Source: an uncultured Woeseiaceae bacterium (lineage in GTDB: Bacteria > Pseudomonadota > Gammaproteobacteria > Steroidobacterales > Woeseiaceae). Taken from it: a DNA stretch of 64,000 bases. The notes under the pieces are model-generated. The model saw only the letters and a program-made list of their open reading frames with translations. It was not told the origin of the DNA and searched no databases. The stretch is taken from contig CAJQPL010000010.1 in NCBI GenBank assembly GCA_905480215.1, positions 1-64,000 on the forward strand. The letters run 5' to 3'. The translations under genes and the position numbers were made by a program. Positions 1 to 8,795 of the stretch are shown in pieces. The number at the start of each line of letters is the position of its first letter. The stretch's first letter is position 1.

Positions 1-26
1 CGCCAGGTGAACTCAATCCATTTTTT

Positions 27-1721
27 TCAGCCGTCATGAATGTGTTTCCCTTCGCTTACATTGGGAACAACTCCGGTACGTACAAGAAAATCACCAAAAT
101 GCTCACCCACCGCACGGGATGCCGCAAATTTCGCGAATAAGGGCTCCACAACATCCAGTATTTCTGCCTCGTTAGCATTGTCCAGGTAAGGCGCGCCCAA
201 GCGATCGCCGGCGAAGCCCGCGCCGAGAAATAGTGTGTATCGTCCAGGACCCTTGCCAACCAGACCAATCTCCGCAATGTAGGGTCTTGCGCAGCCGTTT
301 GGGCACCCGGTCATACGAATAGTGATTGGCTTATCTGCCAGAGCTTGTTTTGTCAGCGCTGCATCCAACTTGTCGATAAGTGACGGCAGATAGCGCTCAC
401 TTTCCGCCATCGCCAGACCACAAGTTGGAAAGGCCACACAGGCCATTGAATTCAAGCGTAACGGACTCGCCTGAGCGTTATTTTCTATCCCATACTGACG
501 CAACAACGCCTCGATAATCGGCTTGTCGGACTCGGTAACCTTGCTGATGATGAGATTTTGATTTGGCGTTAAGCGAAATTCGCTGTTGTGCAGAGCTGCG
601 ATCGCGTGCAGGCCACTCAAGAGTCGCCGCTCGCCGACGTCGCTAACACGTCCGCCTTCAACAAAAAGTCCGTAGTGCCAGGCAGCCGTATCGTCTTTTT
701 GCCATCCATAAACGTCACCGTTGGCGACGAACGCAAACTTTTCTGCAGCTGCGAACACGACCCCGGAACGCGTTTCAATTTCGCTTCGAAACCAGTCAAC
801 ACCGCGATCGTCGATAGTATATTTCAAGCGTGCATGCTTGCGATTACTCCGATCACCATAGTCACGCTGGGTTGTGACCACCGCTTCCGCTACAGCAAGC
901 AAATCATCCGGTTTGATGAAACCCAGCACATCGCCAAGTCTTGGGTAGGTGTCAGTTTCGCCATGGGTCATGCCCATTCCGCCGCCCACAGTTACATTGA
1001 AACCGACGATGCGGCCATCCTGCACGACTGTTATCAGGCCCATGTCCTGAGAGAATACGTCAACATCATTTTGCGGCGGAACCACGAACGCGACCTTGAA
1101 CTTTCTTGGCAGATAGGTATCGCCATAGATCGGCTCGACCTCGGTTTTGGAAGACTCGATCTTCTCGCCGTCCAGCCAAATTTCATGATATGCCCGACTT
1201 TTTGGCATCAGATGTTCGGACAATGCTTCAGCGTGATTTTGAACTTCACGATGTACCGATGACAATGCGGGCAGCGGTGGCGACATCACGTTGCGATTGA
1301 CGTCGCCACAAGCGGCGATCGTATCCAAAGTTGCGTGGTTGATGTCTGCAACGGTTTTCTTGAGGTTGCGCTTTACAACACCGTGATACTGAATCGCCTG
1401 ACGAGTCGTCAGGCGAATTGATTGATTGGCATATGTCTTTGCGATGTCGTCAAGGCCAAGCCATTGCGACGTCGTCAAAAGGCCTCCGGGAATGCGAGCA
1501 CGAATCATGAAACTGTAGGCGGGCTCGAGTTTTTGCCGCTTGCGCTCACTGCGAATATCGCGATCGTCCTGTTGATAGATGCCGTGAAACTTTGATACTT
1601 GTGTATCCGCATCAGCGATGGCGCCCGTCAACGGGTCTTGGAGTCCCTCTTCCAGCGTGCCTCGCAAATGACGACTCGCCGCCTTGATGTCCTCAACTTC
1701 AGTCAAGCTTGACTCACTCAC
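27..1721 (-). CDS. cysI: Sulfite reductase (NADPH) hemoprotein beta-component
   Basis: Catalytic subunit of assimilatory sulfite reductase; reduces sulfite to sulfide with six electrons supplied by CysJ. The 564 aa length matches the family (about 570). The siroheme/[4Fe-4S] ligands are visible as C-x5-C (CVAFPTC, residues 428 and 434) and C-x3-C (GCPNGC, 473 and 477), with the same spacing as E. coli CysI. The start is a GTG sharing one base with the TAG stop of cysJ (TAGTG), so the two are translationally coupled in the order cysJ-cysI. The gene ends 26 bases from the window edge, so whether cysH follows cannot be seen. Identification is firm. Confidence 0.97.
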   Translation of the reverse strand: MSESSLTEVEDIKAASRHLRGTLEEGLQDPLTGAIADADTQVSKFHGIYQQDDRDIRSERKRQKLEPAYSFMIRARIPGGLLTTSQWLGLDDIAKTYANQSIRLTTRQAIQYHGVVKRNLKKTVADINHATLDTIAACGDVNRNVMSPPLPALSSVHREVQNHAEALSEHLMPKSRAYHEIWLDGEKIESSKTEVEPIYGDTYLPRKFKVAFVVPPQNDVDVFSQDMGLITVVQDGRIVGFNVTVGGGMGMTHGETDTYPRLGDVLGFIKPDDLLAVAEAVVTTQRDYGDRSNRKHARLKYTIDDRGVDWFRSEIETRSGVVFAAAEKFAFVANGDVYGWQKDDTAAWHYGLFVEGGRVSDVGERRLLSGLHAIAALHNSEFRLTPNQNLIISKVTESDKPIIEALLRQYGIENNAQASPLRLNSMACVAFPTCGLAMAESERYLPSLIDKLDAALTKQALADKPITIRMTGCPNGCARPYIAEIGLVGKGPGRYTLFLGAGFAGDRLGAPYLDNANEAEILDVVEPLFAKFAASRAVGEHFGDFLVRTGVVPNVSEGKHIHDG

Positions 1722-3517
1722 TAGTAGACGTCTCGCTGGTAACGACCTGCGGCGCGTAGAGCTTTAAGCTTCTGGGCTGCAGCCTCGGTATCCAGTCCAC
1801 CGTGCTTCGCTAGCACTGCAATCAGCGCATCATTTACATCGCCCGCCATATGCTTGGCGTCGCCGCAGACGTAGACTGCAGCGCCGTTCTCAAGCCATCG
1901 ATACAGCTCTGCGCCGTTTTCGCGAATCCGGTCCTGTACGTAGATCTTGCTGCGTTGATCACGCGAGAACGCGGTATCAAGACGTCGCAGGTGTCCTTGC
2001 TTGAGGTGCCGCTGCCACTCAAGCTGATAGAGGAAATCGCTATCGAAGTTGCGATCTCCAAAGAACAGCCAATTATCACCTTTTGCGCCCTGCTCGGCGC
2101 GCTCCTCTACAAACGCTCTAAATGGCGCAACACCAGTACCGGGGCCGATCATAATCAATGGAACATTAGCCGCGGGTAATCGGAACCGTGAGTTTTTCTC
2201 AACGAATACCGAAACGATATCGCCGACCGATAGTCTATCGATGAGGTGTGTAGATGCAGCACCCCAGTGCTCAGTACCAAATGCATCGTAGTGAACCGCA
2301 GCGACAGTCAGATGAACTTCATCCGGATTCGCCGCGAGGCTCGACGCTATCGAGTACGATCTTGGGCTCAGGCGCCGCAGCATGTTAACGAAATCTTGCG
2401 CAGCAACTTCCGCTGGATACTGCCGGACGACATCCACGATCTGATACTTGTCTACAAATTCTGCTAGAGCGTCATGATCGTTGCCGCTAAGCAATTCGCT
2501 CAAGGCCGCATCCTTCACGAGCTCTGCCCAAGCGCGCAGGAAGGTTAGATTCACCGCGGTGATCTCCAACTCGTTTTGCAGCGCCGCAGACAGCGGCAAA
2601 GAATTGTCGCGAACCGTGACGAGATTGTTACCGTCAATGCCAAGCAAGACCAACAGCTCGTCCACCAACTGCGGTGGGTTCGCGACTAGCACTGCAAGTG
2701 AATCGCCCGGCTCATAGCTGAGGCCGGAACCCTCAATAGACAGTTCGATGTGTCGGACATCTTTACCTGATTTTCCGCCTGTAATTTTCTGATTGACCAG
2801 AATTTCCGCGGGAAATGGATTCGACTTGTTGTAGGTCGTAACTGTTTCTACCGCACGCAGCAGCGGCGCAGATGCCACCTGACCGGCTTCAAGATGCTCG
2901 GACAAAGCGGCGACGATGTTTGCAGACCAGGCATGCGCTGGCTGCTCGTAATCGAGATCACATTCTGTAAGCGGCGCTACGCGACTGGCGCCAAGTTCAC
3001 TCAAGCGAGCATCAAACTCACGACCTGTCTCGCAAAAATTAATGTAGCTGCTATCGCCTAGTGCCAACACCGAATACTTCAGGCCAGCGAGCTTGGGTGC
3101 TTTCTCTGACATCAGGTATTCGTAGAAGAGCTCAGCATCATCGGGCGGATCACCCTCACCGTGTGTACTGATGACAAAGCTCACCAATGACTCACGTTTG
3201 AGATTGGCCGGCTTGTAGTTTGCGAGACTGGTTGCCTGCGCAGAAAACCCCTTATCCCTGGCTTGTTTCGCCAGGGCCTCTGCAAGCTGTTCACCGTTAC
3301 CGGTTTGCGAACCGTACAAAACGGTGAGTTTCTCGCCGCTGTCGACAACGGGCGCATTAGCAACAACTGCCGGTCCGCTGCCTGATGCGGCCAGTCCGGC
3401 AACATAGCCAGAAACCCATTGCAGCTGATCAGATGTCAGCCCGCTAACGGCCGTCTCTAACTTGTTTGTTTGATCAAGATCCAGCGGCAATACGCCGGCG
3501 GGCAAACCAGTCATCAC
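1721..3517 (-). CDS. cysJ: Sulfite reductase (NADPH) flavoprotein alpha-component
   Basis: Diflavin reductase that passes electrons from NADPH through FAD and FMN to CysI. An N-terminal flavodoxin domain (about residues 60-200) has the FMN phosphate loop YGSQTGN. A connecting domain follows, then an FAD motif (RSYSIASS), an NADPH-binding GPGTGVAPFRAF segment and the C-terminal RDVY that is conserved in CysJ. At 598 aa it is full length. It is the first gene of cysJI, and the 140-base upstream gap holds a tandem repeat that may be an activator site. The other diflavin enzyme it could be, a P450 reductase type, is ruled out by the adjacent cysI. Confidence 0.97.
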   Translation of the reverse strand: MMTGLPAGVLPLDLDQTNKLETAVSGLTSDQLQWVSGYVAGLAASGSGPAVVANAPVVDSGEKLTVLYGSQTGNGEQLAEALAKQARDKGFSAQATSLANYKPANLKRESLVSFVISTHGEGDPPDDAELFYEYLMSEKAPKLAGLKYSVLALGDSSYINFCETGREFDARLSELGASRVAPLTECDLDYEQPAHAWSANIVAALSEHLEAGQVASAPLLRAVETVTTYNKSNPFPAEILVNQKITGGKSGKDVRHIELSIEGSGLSYEPGDSLAVLVANPPQLVDELLVLLGIDGNNLVTVRDNSLPLSAALQNELEITAVNLTFLRAWAELVKDAALSELLSGNDHDALAEFVDKYQIVDVVRQYPAEVAAQDFVNMLRRLSPRSYSIASSLAANPDEVHLTVAAVHYDAFGTEHWGAASTHLIDRLSVGDIVSVFVEKNSRFRLPAANVPLIMIGPGTGVAPFRAFVEERAEQGAKGDNWLFFGDRNFDSDFLYQLEWQRHLKQGHLRRLDTAFSRDQRSKIYVQDRIRENGAELYRWLENGAAVYVCGDAKHMAGDVNDALIAVLAKHGGLDTEAAAQKLKALRAAGRYQRDVY

Positions 3518-3613
3518 ACAACTCCTATGTGTCGAAGTCGTGCGAAATGACGCGACTTACAGGAGTTACCTTAGGGATACGCACAGAGGGCGTGAACGGT
3601 TTGTTGGTTATCG

Positions 3614-3646
3614 GCTTATAACGGTCGCTTATAACGGAAACTTATA
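3614..3646 (-). promoter_or_regulatory. Tandem 11-bp repeats upstream of cysJ (candidate CysB-type site)
   Basis: GCTTATAACGG occurs twice at a 13-bp period (3614-3624 and 3627-3637), and a third partial copy, CTTATA, starts at 3641. The repeats lie about 100 bp upstream of the cysJ start. Sulfur-assimilation operons are usually activated by the LysR-type protein CysB from sites in this position. The repeat is directly seen; assignment to CysB is inference. Confidence 0.45.
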
Positions 3647-3658
3647 TCGTATATGGAA

Positions 3659-4258
3659 TCAGTAAACTCGAAAGCCGCCATGACGCCTGCGGCTGCTGCG
3701 ATCTACCCACCACATGGCAAGGAGAAAGCCGGCTATAAGGCAAACAAGTGTCGCTGCGGCAACCCAGCTCAACGGCAGGCTGCCTTTGTATTCTTCCTTG
3801 AGTCCCTGATAGCTCGCATTTTGGCTTTGCAGCTCTTCTATCGTGGTTTTAGCTTCGGCAAGCTGGGCGTCAAACTGGGCGACGTCGCTGCGTAGCGCAT
3901 CAATCGTTGCGGCGGGAGCCGCAAACGACTGTTTGGCTGCGGCCAGCTCAGCGAGCAGCGCGTCGCGTTCTGCAATGGTTTCAGCGACGATCAATTTGGC
4001 AGGCTTATCATCCACCAGGTAGGCGTTTTTTACCCAGCCTTCAGTGCCATCGGGCAGGCGCACATTGGCATAGTTTCGATCGCGGGACAGAATCTCCATC
4101 TCCTGACCGCTTTCCAGCATCTGGAACGCACGTCCGCTGGTATCGGCCGCTTCGTGAATACCGAGTCGCAGGTTGTCAGTTATGTACGCTGTTTCGGCCA
4201 TCGCCGCGAGCGGTAGCAGCGCCAGAACCCAAATCAGACCGCAATATCTTGCGCGCAT
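3659..4258 (-). CDS. SH3-domain, coiled-coil membrane protein (TIGR04211/YgiM-like)
   Basis: 199 aa. A Sec signal peptide (residues 1-21, ending AMA) is followed by a bacterial SH3 domain (about 25-85), which includes the family-typical GTEGWV stretch. A helical coiled-coil region (about 95-155, rich in Leu, Glu and Gln) leads to a C-terminal membrane segment (about 163-183) and a basic tail. This order is typical of the TIGR04211/YgiM family, which are envelope proteins of unclear function. The product should be periplasmic and anchored by its C-terminus. It lies upstream of cysJ on the same strand, with the repeat-bearing gap between them, so I treat it as a separate unit. Confidence 0.85.
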   Translation of the reverse strand: MRARYCGLIWVLALLPLAAMAETAYITDNLRLGIHEAADTSGRAFQMLESGQEMEILSRDRNYANVRLPDGTEGWVKNAYLVDDKPAKLIVAETIAERDALLAELAAAKQSFAAPAATIDALRSDVAQFDAQLAEAKTTIEELQSQNASYQGLKEEYKGSLPLSWVAAATLVCLIAGFLLAMWWVDRSSRRRHGGFRVY

Positions 4259-4314
4259 TTTCTATCTCCCAAGCCGGACGCGAGTGTACTACAGGGACCA
4301 CATATATCGCGGAC

Positions 4315-5739
4315 CTACTGCTCGAATAGCCAACGCAGCAACGCCTCTTGCGCCTCTTCGCCCGGACCGCGGTGGATATCGGGGTGATTCTGCATCGCGG
4401 CGATCGCAAATCGGCGCCCTGATCTCGACTGCAGGTAACCGGAGATTGCCGTGACATGATCCAGCGAGCCTGTTTTGAGATGTGCCTGACCAACAAGCGC
4501 CGAATCGTCGAATCGTCGGCGCAAGGTACCATCAAGCCCCGCCAGCGACATCGATGCGAGAAATTCTGGCATGTATGGCTGCCGCCAGGCGAAAGACAAA
4601 ATCGTTGTCATATCGGATGTTGTCGTTCTGGTTTGACGCGACAAACCCGCACCGTTCTCAATCCGCGTGTTCTCCGACGCCAGGCCATTGCTCGATAACC
4701 ATTCCGAGATCACTGCTTTACCATTTGCTTCGGTTCCTGGCGGGCCGCTCGACTCAGCCGCCAGCGTATAGAGAAGTTGGCGCGCCATAACGTTATTACT
4801 GTGCTTGTTGATACGAGCGATAATTTCGAGCAACGGTAAGGATTTGAATGACAGTAAAGCGTCCTCGTCCTCAGTCAATACGACTTTGCGATAAGTACCA
4901 TCAAAACCACCACCGGACTGGCGCCACATTTGACTAAAAAGCCCGAATACAAATTCATTGTGCGACAGTGCTGTTCTGCTCATCGTGTACACGTCGCAAC
5001 CGCTGGGAAAGCGACCGGTGAATGTCGCTTCGTCCAAGGACTCACTCATCGTGATAGTGATGCCGCGCTGGAAACCTCGGCAGCTCGAATTCCCGATCCT
5101 CAAGCGATTATCTAATGTGATGTTCTCCAGAGGGGGTTCCATGCGGACCTTGACAGACCCATTGGCGCGATCATTCTCAAACCAGTAACGCACAACCTTG
5201 AGGTTCATCATCAATGCATTCGGTGCCACATTGTAGGCGCGCAAGGGTTGTCGATCGAATGCACCTGGATCATACGCGCCAACCGAAAACCAACTGTCGT
5301 CGAGCAACAGATCTCCATCGATATGCGTGACACCAGCACCGCGAATTTCCTGCACCAGTTGCCAGATTCGCTCCTTAACCAGAAACGGGTCACCATAGCC
5401 CTTGATGGCTAAATCTCCATCCAGGCGACCATCGACAATCTCGCCGCGCGCGTAAATATCAGTGCGCCAGCGGTAGGCCGGGCCCAGAACATCAAGCCCA
5501 ACCAAGGTTGTCAGCAGTTTTATTGTTGATGCCGGATTTCGAGACTGTTGCGGCAGCCATTCCAGAATCGATTCGCCGCTATCAACATCGACGACTGAGA
5601 TACTGAGGCTATTGTGCGGTACGTTGCGCGTATTGAGCGCATTCTGCACGCTGAGTGGCAGCGTAGTCTCAGCTGCGTGCATGTTAAGACCAGTAAACAG
5701 CAGCGTTATTGCTATCCACCTCATTTTGCTACATCCCAT
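4315..5739 (-). CDS. dacB: D-alanyl-D-alanine carboxypeptidase/endopeptidase, PBP4 type
   Basis: Periplasmic penicillin-binding protein of the S13 family, which trims or cleaves peptide cross-links in peptidoglycan. The three active-site motifs are present: SxxK in NPASTIKLL, SxN in HSNNVMARQ, and KTG in LKTGSLDH. I start it at 5739, where ATG overlaps the stop of the upstream VTT gene as TGATG. That gives 474 aa with a signal peptide (RWIAITLLFTGLNMHAA). The longer 508 aa reading in the ORF track starts inside the neighbour and lacks a signal peptide. It is the last gene of a run sigma-54 activator, VTT protein, dacB. Confidence 0.93.
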   Translation of the reverse strand: MGCSKMRWIAITLLFTGLNMHAAETTLPLSVQNALNTRNVPHNSLSISVVDVDSGESILEWLPQQSRNPASTIKLLTTLVGLDVLGPAYRWRTDIYARGEIVDGRLDGDLAIKGYGDPFLVKERIWQLVQEIRGAGVTHIDGDLLLDDSWFSVGAYDPGAFDRQPLRAYNVAPNALMMNLKVVRYWFENDRANGSVKVRMEPPLENITLDNRLRIGNSSCRGFQRGITITMSESLDEATFTGRFPSGCDVYTMSRTALSHNEFVFGLFSQMWRQSGGGFDGTYRKVVLTEDEDALLSFKSLPLLEIIARINKHSNNVMARQLLYTLAAESSGPPGTEANGKAVISEWLSSNGLASENTRIENGAGLSRQTRTTTSDMTTILSFAWRQPYMPEFLASMSLAGLDGTLRRRFDDSALVGQAHLKTGSLDHVTAISGYLQSRSGRRFAIAAMQNHPDIHRGPGEEAQEALLRWLFEQ

Positions 5740-6434
5740 CAAACTTCTGTATCCAATTGTTTTTCCAAAACCCGCGATGCGGTTCGATGTATCACCCAAC
5801 TGAGGATCGCGATCGCGATCAGACCCGCTGCAAAAAGCCAATAGCCCAACTCAGAGGGTGCGGCATCACCTGCAAGGATCTGACTAACATTTCGCGCGAG
5901 AGTGCCAAGATACGCAAACAGGGCAACCGCGGGCAACATGCCGACGGCAGTCGCTAACAAATGGCTCCCCGCTCTTACCGACGTCGCACCGTAAACATAA
6001 TTCAGTAAATTGAAGGGAATGATCAGCGACAGGCGCGTCAAAATAATAATGAGAATGGGTCGTTCCTGCAATGCGCCTTCAATCAATTGCATGCGGCGAT
6101 TGTCCGCCACCTTGCGGCGAATCCACGGCCGCGCTACCCATCGACCAAACTCGAACGCACACTGTGCGCCAAGTGGAATAGCGATCGCAGCGAATATCAG
6201 TCCGGGCAGGAAACCGAATACGAAGCCGCCAATCATCATTGCCACAGAACCCGGCAAGAATAGTACGGTAGCCAACACTACGAATAGAATATAGGCCAAT
6301 GGTCCGGCGACGGGGTGTTCGCGGCCCCAATTGGCCAACACTAAAACCCAATCGGCGACCGGCAGAACGTAAGCGCTGCCGACCACAATGAAAAAAAACA
6401 CTGCAAAATAGAATCTATTACGCGCAACCATCAT
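5739..6434 (-). CDS. TVP38/TMEM64 family (VTT domain) membrane protein
   Basis: 231 aa inner-membrane protein with about five or six hydrophobic segments. The VTT/SNARE-associated domain is recognised from the GGFVFGFLPG stretch and the later RLSLIIPFNLLNYVYG segment, which matches the family pattern R-x4-P-x2-x2-NY-x-xG. Family members (YdjX/YdjZ, DedA relatives) are implicated in lipid scrambling or transport at the envelope; no specific substrate can be read here. It overlaps the upstream regulator by four bases and dacB by one, so the three are probably cotranscribed. Confidence 0.88.
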   Translation of the reverse strand: MMVARNRFYFAVFFFIVVGSAYVLPVADWVLVLANWGREHPVAGPLAYILFVVLATVLFLPGSVAMMIGGFVFGFLPGLIFAAIAIPLGAQCAFEFGRWVARPWIRRKVADNRRMQLIEGALQERPILIIILTRLSLIIPFNLLNYVYGATSVRAGSHLLATAVGMLPAVALFAYLGTLARNVSQILAGDAAPSELGYWLFAAGLIAIAILSWVIHRTASRVLEKQLDTEV

Positions 6435-8233
6435 CGACGAACCGGCTTACGAATCTTTAGGGTTCGAATTCTGTCGGCCAACGTCGTTGGTTTTACGCCA
6501 AGTGCCTCTGCAGCACCGCTGACGCCGGAGACTTTCCAATTAGCTCGTTGCAGCGCTTTGACAATATTGTTGCGTTGAAATTCGCGCATCTCTTTTTCCG
6601 TTAACACTTCATTTTTCGATACCGCAACTGCCGCGATATCATCTATGCCAGCTTTCAGACCCGGCATTGAAAGGTCGAGTCGCAAAACTTTTCCGGTAGA
6701 CAGAATAACTGCGCGTTCGATCACGTTCTTCAGCTCTCGAATATTGCCCGGCCAGGCATAGGCTCGCAAATTTGCAGCTTGTGCCTGAGTCAAAGTCAGG
6801 TTTTCGCGACCGAAGTTTTTACAGGTCTGTTCCAAAAAATGCTGCGCTAGCTGCACAATATCCTCACCGCGCTCACGCAATGGCGGCACGTCCACTGGAA
6901 ATACGCTCAAGCGATAAAATAGATCTTCGCGAAACTCGCCATCAACAATCAGTTGCTCAAGGTTTCTATTGGTGGCTGCTACAATCCGCACATCGACACT
7001 CCGTGTTACGTCATCACCAACCCGTTCGAACTCGCTTTCCTGAAGAACGCGTAACAACTTTCCCTGCAGCTCTATAGGAATTTCGCCGACTTCATCAAGA
7101 AATATCGTACCACCATCCGCCAATTGGAAGCGGCCAATCCTGTCACGATGCGCACCAGTAAATGCACCTTTGACATGACCAAAAAATTCACTTTCGAATA
7201 ATTCCTTTGGAATTGACGCACAGTTAACTTTAACGAGTGGACCGTCGGCCCGTGGGCTTTGAACATGAATGGCATGAGCTATCAGTTCCTTCCCCACACC
7301 TGACTCCCCTTGCACCAGAACGCTGGCCGGTGTCTGAGCAACTGCCTCGACCCGGTTCAGCATTTTTCGTAACGCCTTGCTAGTGCCGACTATTTGCCCG
7401 AAGTTCATCGCGACGTTGACTTCTTCACGAAGATAATCACGCTCGCGTTCCAACTCTTCACGCAAGCGCGCGTTCTCGGCCAGGCTGCGCCGTAAGTCAC
7501 GTTCCGCGCGACGGCGTTCCGTTACGTCTTTCGAGGCAACCAACATTCGATCAACTTTACCGTCGTCATTACGATGCGAGATTGCGGACATCACCAGATT
7601 CAAAACTGTGCCGTCGCTCGCCAGCATCTGACGTTCCAAATTGTTGAAGTCACCCTCGCTGATGAGCTCCTGCATTCGACCGTCAGCATAGTATTTTTGA
7701 TCGCGTGAGCTAAAGAAGTCTGTAATTGGTCGACCAACAACGTCTTCGCGTTTATAACCCAACTTCTGCAGCCAATGATCAGTGACAGTGACTAACAAGC
7801 CGTTGCCGTCGACTGTGTGCAACATGGCGGGCGTCGCACGGTAAAGGGTTCGGTATTTGAAATTTACCCGAGCCTGATCGGATACTTCCGAGTACATCGC
7901 AACAGTGCGCAGAAACTCCCCTTCCTGATCGTATTCAACGATTGCATTGCTTAGGCAGTCGACCACGTCTCCTGATTTGGTGACAAAGCTGATCGGTTTG
8001 TTTTCGAGCTTGCCAGTGCGACGTAAGGCTGGTCGTAATTCATCGCGAACTCGCGCGGCACTTTCGAGGGTTGTGAAATCCTCCGGAGAGCGGCCCACCA
8101 TTTCTTCTCGATCAAACCCAAGCCGCTCGAGCATCGCATCGTTCACATCGAGATAGAGGCCCTGTTCAGAAATTGAGGTTGCCATCGCCGGTGACTTCCG
8201 AAAAAGCCATTGATAGTCATCTTGTATAAGCAT
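6431..8233 (-). CDS. Sigma-54-dependent activator with two PAS domains and a Fis-type HTH
   Basis: 600 aa enhancer-binding protein. Two PAS sensor domains (about residues 5-120 and 130-245) and a short coiled coil precede an AAA+ domain with Walker A GESGVGKE (about 309), the sigma-54 contact loop GAFTGA (about 356), and Walker [13 protein letters not shown] Fis-like HTH ends the protein (about 550-595). It has no receiver domain, so it is a one-component sensor; the PAS ligand or cofactor cannot be deduced. The first ATG is needed to complete PAS1, although its Shine-Dalgarno is weak. Three ACGA-N4-TCGT-like sites lie directly upstream and also face a divergent sigma-54 promoter, so this protein is the likely activator there and may regulate itself. 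Confidence 0.93.
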   Translation of the reverse strand: MLIQDDYQWLFRKSPAMATSISEQGLYLDVNDAMLERLGFDREEMVGRSPEDFTTLESAARVRDELRPALRRTGKLENKPISFVTKSGDVVDCLSNAIVEYDQEGEFLRTVAMYSEVSDQARVNFKYRTLYRATPAMLHTVDGNGLLVTVTDHWLQKLGYKREDVVGRPITDFFSSRDQKYYADGRMQELISEGDFNNLERQMLASDGTVLNLVMSAISHRNDDGKVDRMLVASKDVTERRRAERDLRRSLAENARLREELERERDYLREEVNVAMNFGQIVGTSKALRKMLNRVEAVAQTPASVLVQGESGVGKELIAHAIHVQSPRADGPLVKVNCASIPKELFESEFFGHVKGAFTGAHRDRIGRFQLADGGTIFLDEVGEIPIELQGKLLRVLQESEFERVGDDVTRSVDVRIVAATNRNLEQLIVDGEFREDLFYRLSVFPVDVPPLRERGEDIVQLAQHFLEQTCKNFGRENLTLTQAQAANLRAYAWPGNIRELKNVIERAVILSTGKVLRLDLSMPGLKAGIDDIAAVAVSKNEVLTEKEMREFQRNNIVKALQRANWKVSGVSGAAEALGVKPTTLADRIRTLKIRKPVRR

Positions 8234-8246
8234 TTTTATACTTTAT

Positions 8247-8302
8247 ACGATTTTTCGTTAAAAGTATTACGATATTTCGTTATTACCGAAATATCGTAAT
8301 AC
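8247..8302. promoter_or_regulatory. Three repeated activator-site candidates (UAS)
   Basis: Sites with the form ACGA-N4-TCGT occur at 8247-8258 (ACGATTTTTCGT) and 8269-8280 (ACGATATTTCGT), with a slightly altered copy at 8286-8297 (CCGAAATATCGT). The last two form a perfect 16-bp inverted repeat (8264-8279 and 8287-8302) around 7 bp. They lie roughly 80-120 bp upstream of the predicted start of the sigma-54 promoter at 8345, a normal enhancer distance, and the first is 14 bp from the activator gene's start codon. Binding by that activator is inference. Confidence 0.75.
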
Positions 8303-8344
8303 CCAATAATAGCTTAACTTATTGTTATTTAAGGTTTTATAGAG

Positions 8345-8363
8345 TTGGCACGGTATATGCAAT
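8345..8363 (+). promoter_or_regulatory. Sigma-54 promoter (-24/-12)
   Basis: TTGGCACGGTATATGCAAT matches the TGGCACG-N4-TTGCA consensus, with exactly 10 bases between the invariant GG (8347-8348) and GC (8359-8360). Transcription should start near 8372, about 60 bases before the exported-peptide ORF. Its position between a sigma-54 activator gene and repeated upstream sites makes a chance match unlikely. Confidence 0.85.
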
Positions 8364-8433
8364 ATAACGATTAATTAGACTACATTAACAACCCGCCTTC
8401 CACCAGGTAGCGATGAAAACACAGGACTACACC

Positions 8434-8571
8434 ATGAAAATCAAATATTTTGAAAACGGGCTCGCCCTTGTCGGCGCGATTTTGATCCTTGCCAGCGTAA
8501 CGGTCGCGGCTAATACAGCGCTGGCTGGTGACATCGGCACACTTGAAATTTACTACTCAGCCCAGAAATAG
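8434..8571 (+). CDS. Short exported peptide precursor, sigma-54 controlled
   Basis: 45 aa if translation starts at 8434 (AGGA seven bases upstream), or 52 aa from the in-frame ATG at 8413; too short for the ORF track. The sequence is a basic N-terminus (MKIKYFENG), a hydrophobic core (ALVGAILILASVTVAA) and a signal-peptidase-like NTALA site. Cleavage there would leave a mature peptide of only about 14 residues, GDIGTLEIYYSAQK. I recognise no family. It is the only ORF after the sigma-54 promoter, and a long structured RNA segment follows its stop. It could be a secreted signal peptide, a small membrane protein, or a minor ORF within a regulatory RNA. Confidence 0.6.
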   Translation: MKIKYFENGLALVGAILILASVTVAANTALAGDIGTLEIYYSAQK

Positions 8572-8585
8572 ATATATGAACCCCC

Positions 8586-8795
8586 TCCGGTAGCAGTCCG
8601 GCTAAGTCTCTCCCCCCAGAATATATGCTTGGCTGCCCCCGGAACTCACCCGCAAGGACTTGGGTGAAAAAACGAGCCAGGAAGGCTCGGCGGCATCCCC
8701 CTGCCGTTATCTCTGAGGCGCCGGAGACCGCTCCGTTTCGGACCGACTCACTGGATCAATCTTAAGATTCCAGTTCTTCGGCGCCTTTCTTTTTA
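8586..8795 (+). ncRNA. Structured RNA segment after the peptide ORF, four hairpins plus terminator
   Basis: This stretch between the peptide stop and the convergent gene has four stems. GGCTAAG/CTTGGCT (8600-8634) carries a CCCCCC-containing loop. TCACCC/GGGTGA (8646-8667) has the loop GCAAGGACTT. CGAGCC/GGCTCG (8673-8689) has the loop AGGAA, and CGGCA/TGCCG (8691-8706) has the loop TCCCCC. GGA occurs about six times, including in two hairpin loops, as in CsrA/RsmA-binding RNAs; the C-rich loops could pair with Shine-Dalgarno sequences. Whether it acts as an sRNA, a 3'-UTR-derived RNA or only a stable 3' end is not known. No Rfam family was recognised by eye. Confidence 0.5.
8716..8795 (+). 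terminator. Branched intrinsic terminator
   Basis: An outer 11-bp stem pairs AGGCGCCGGAG (8716-8726) with CTTCGGCGCCT (8776-8786) with one G-U, and is followed by TTTCTTTTT. The long loop contains its own hairpin around GGATCAATCTTAAGATTCC. It ends the transcript from the sigma-54 promoter at about 420 nt and sits against the end of the convergent gene. Confidence 0.75.

Noticed and set aside
588-1262. 224-aa + strand ORF
   Set aside because: Shadow of cysI, which is certain from its cluster ligands; no start signal or family.
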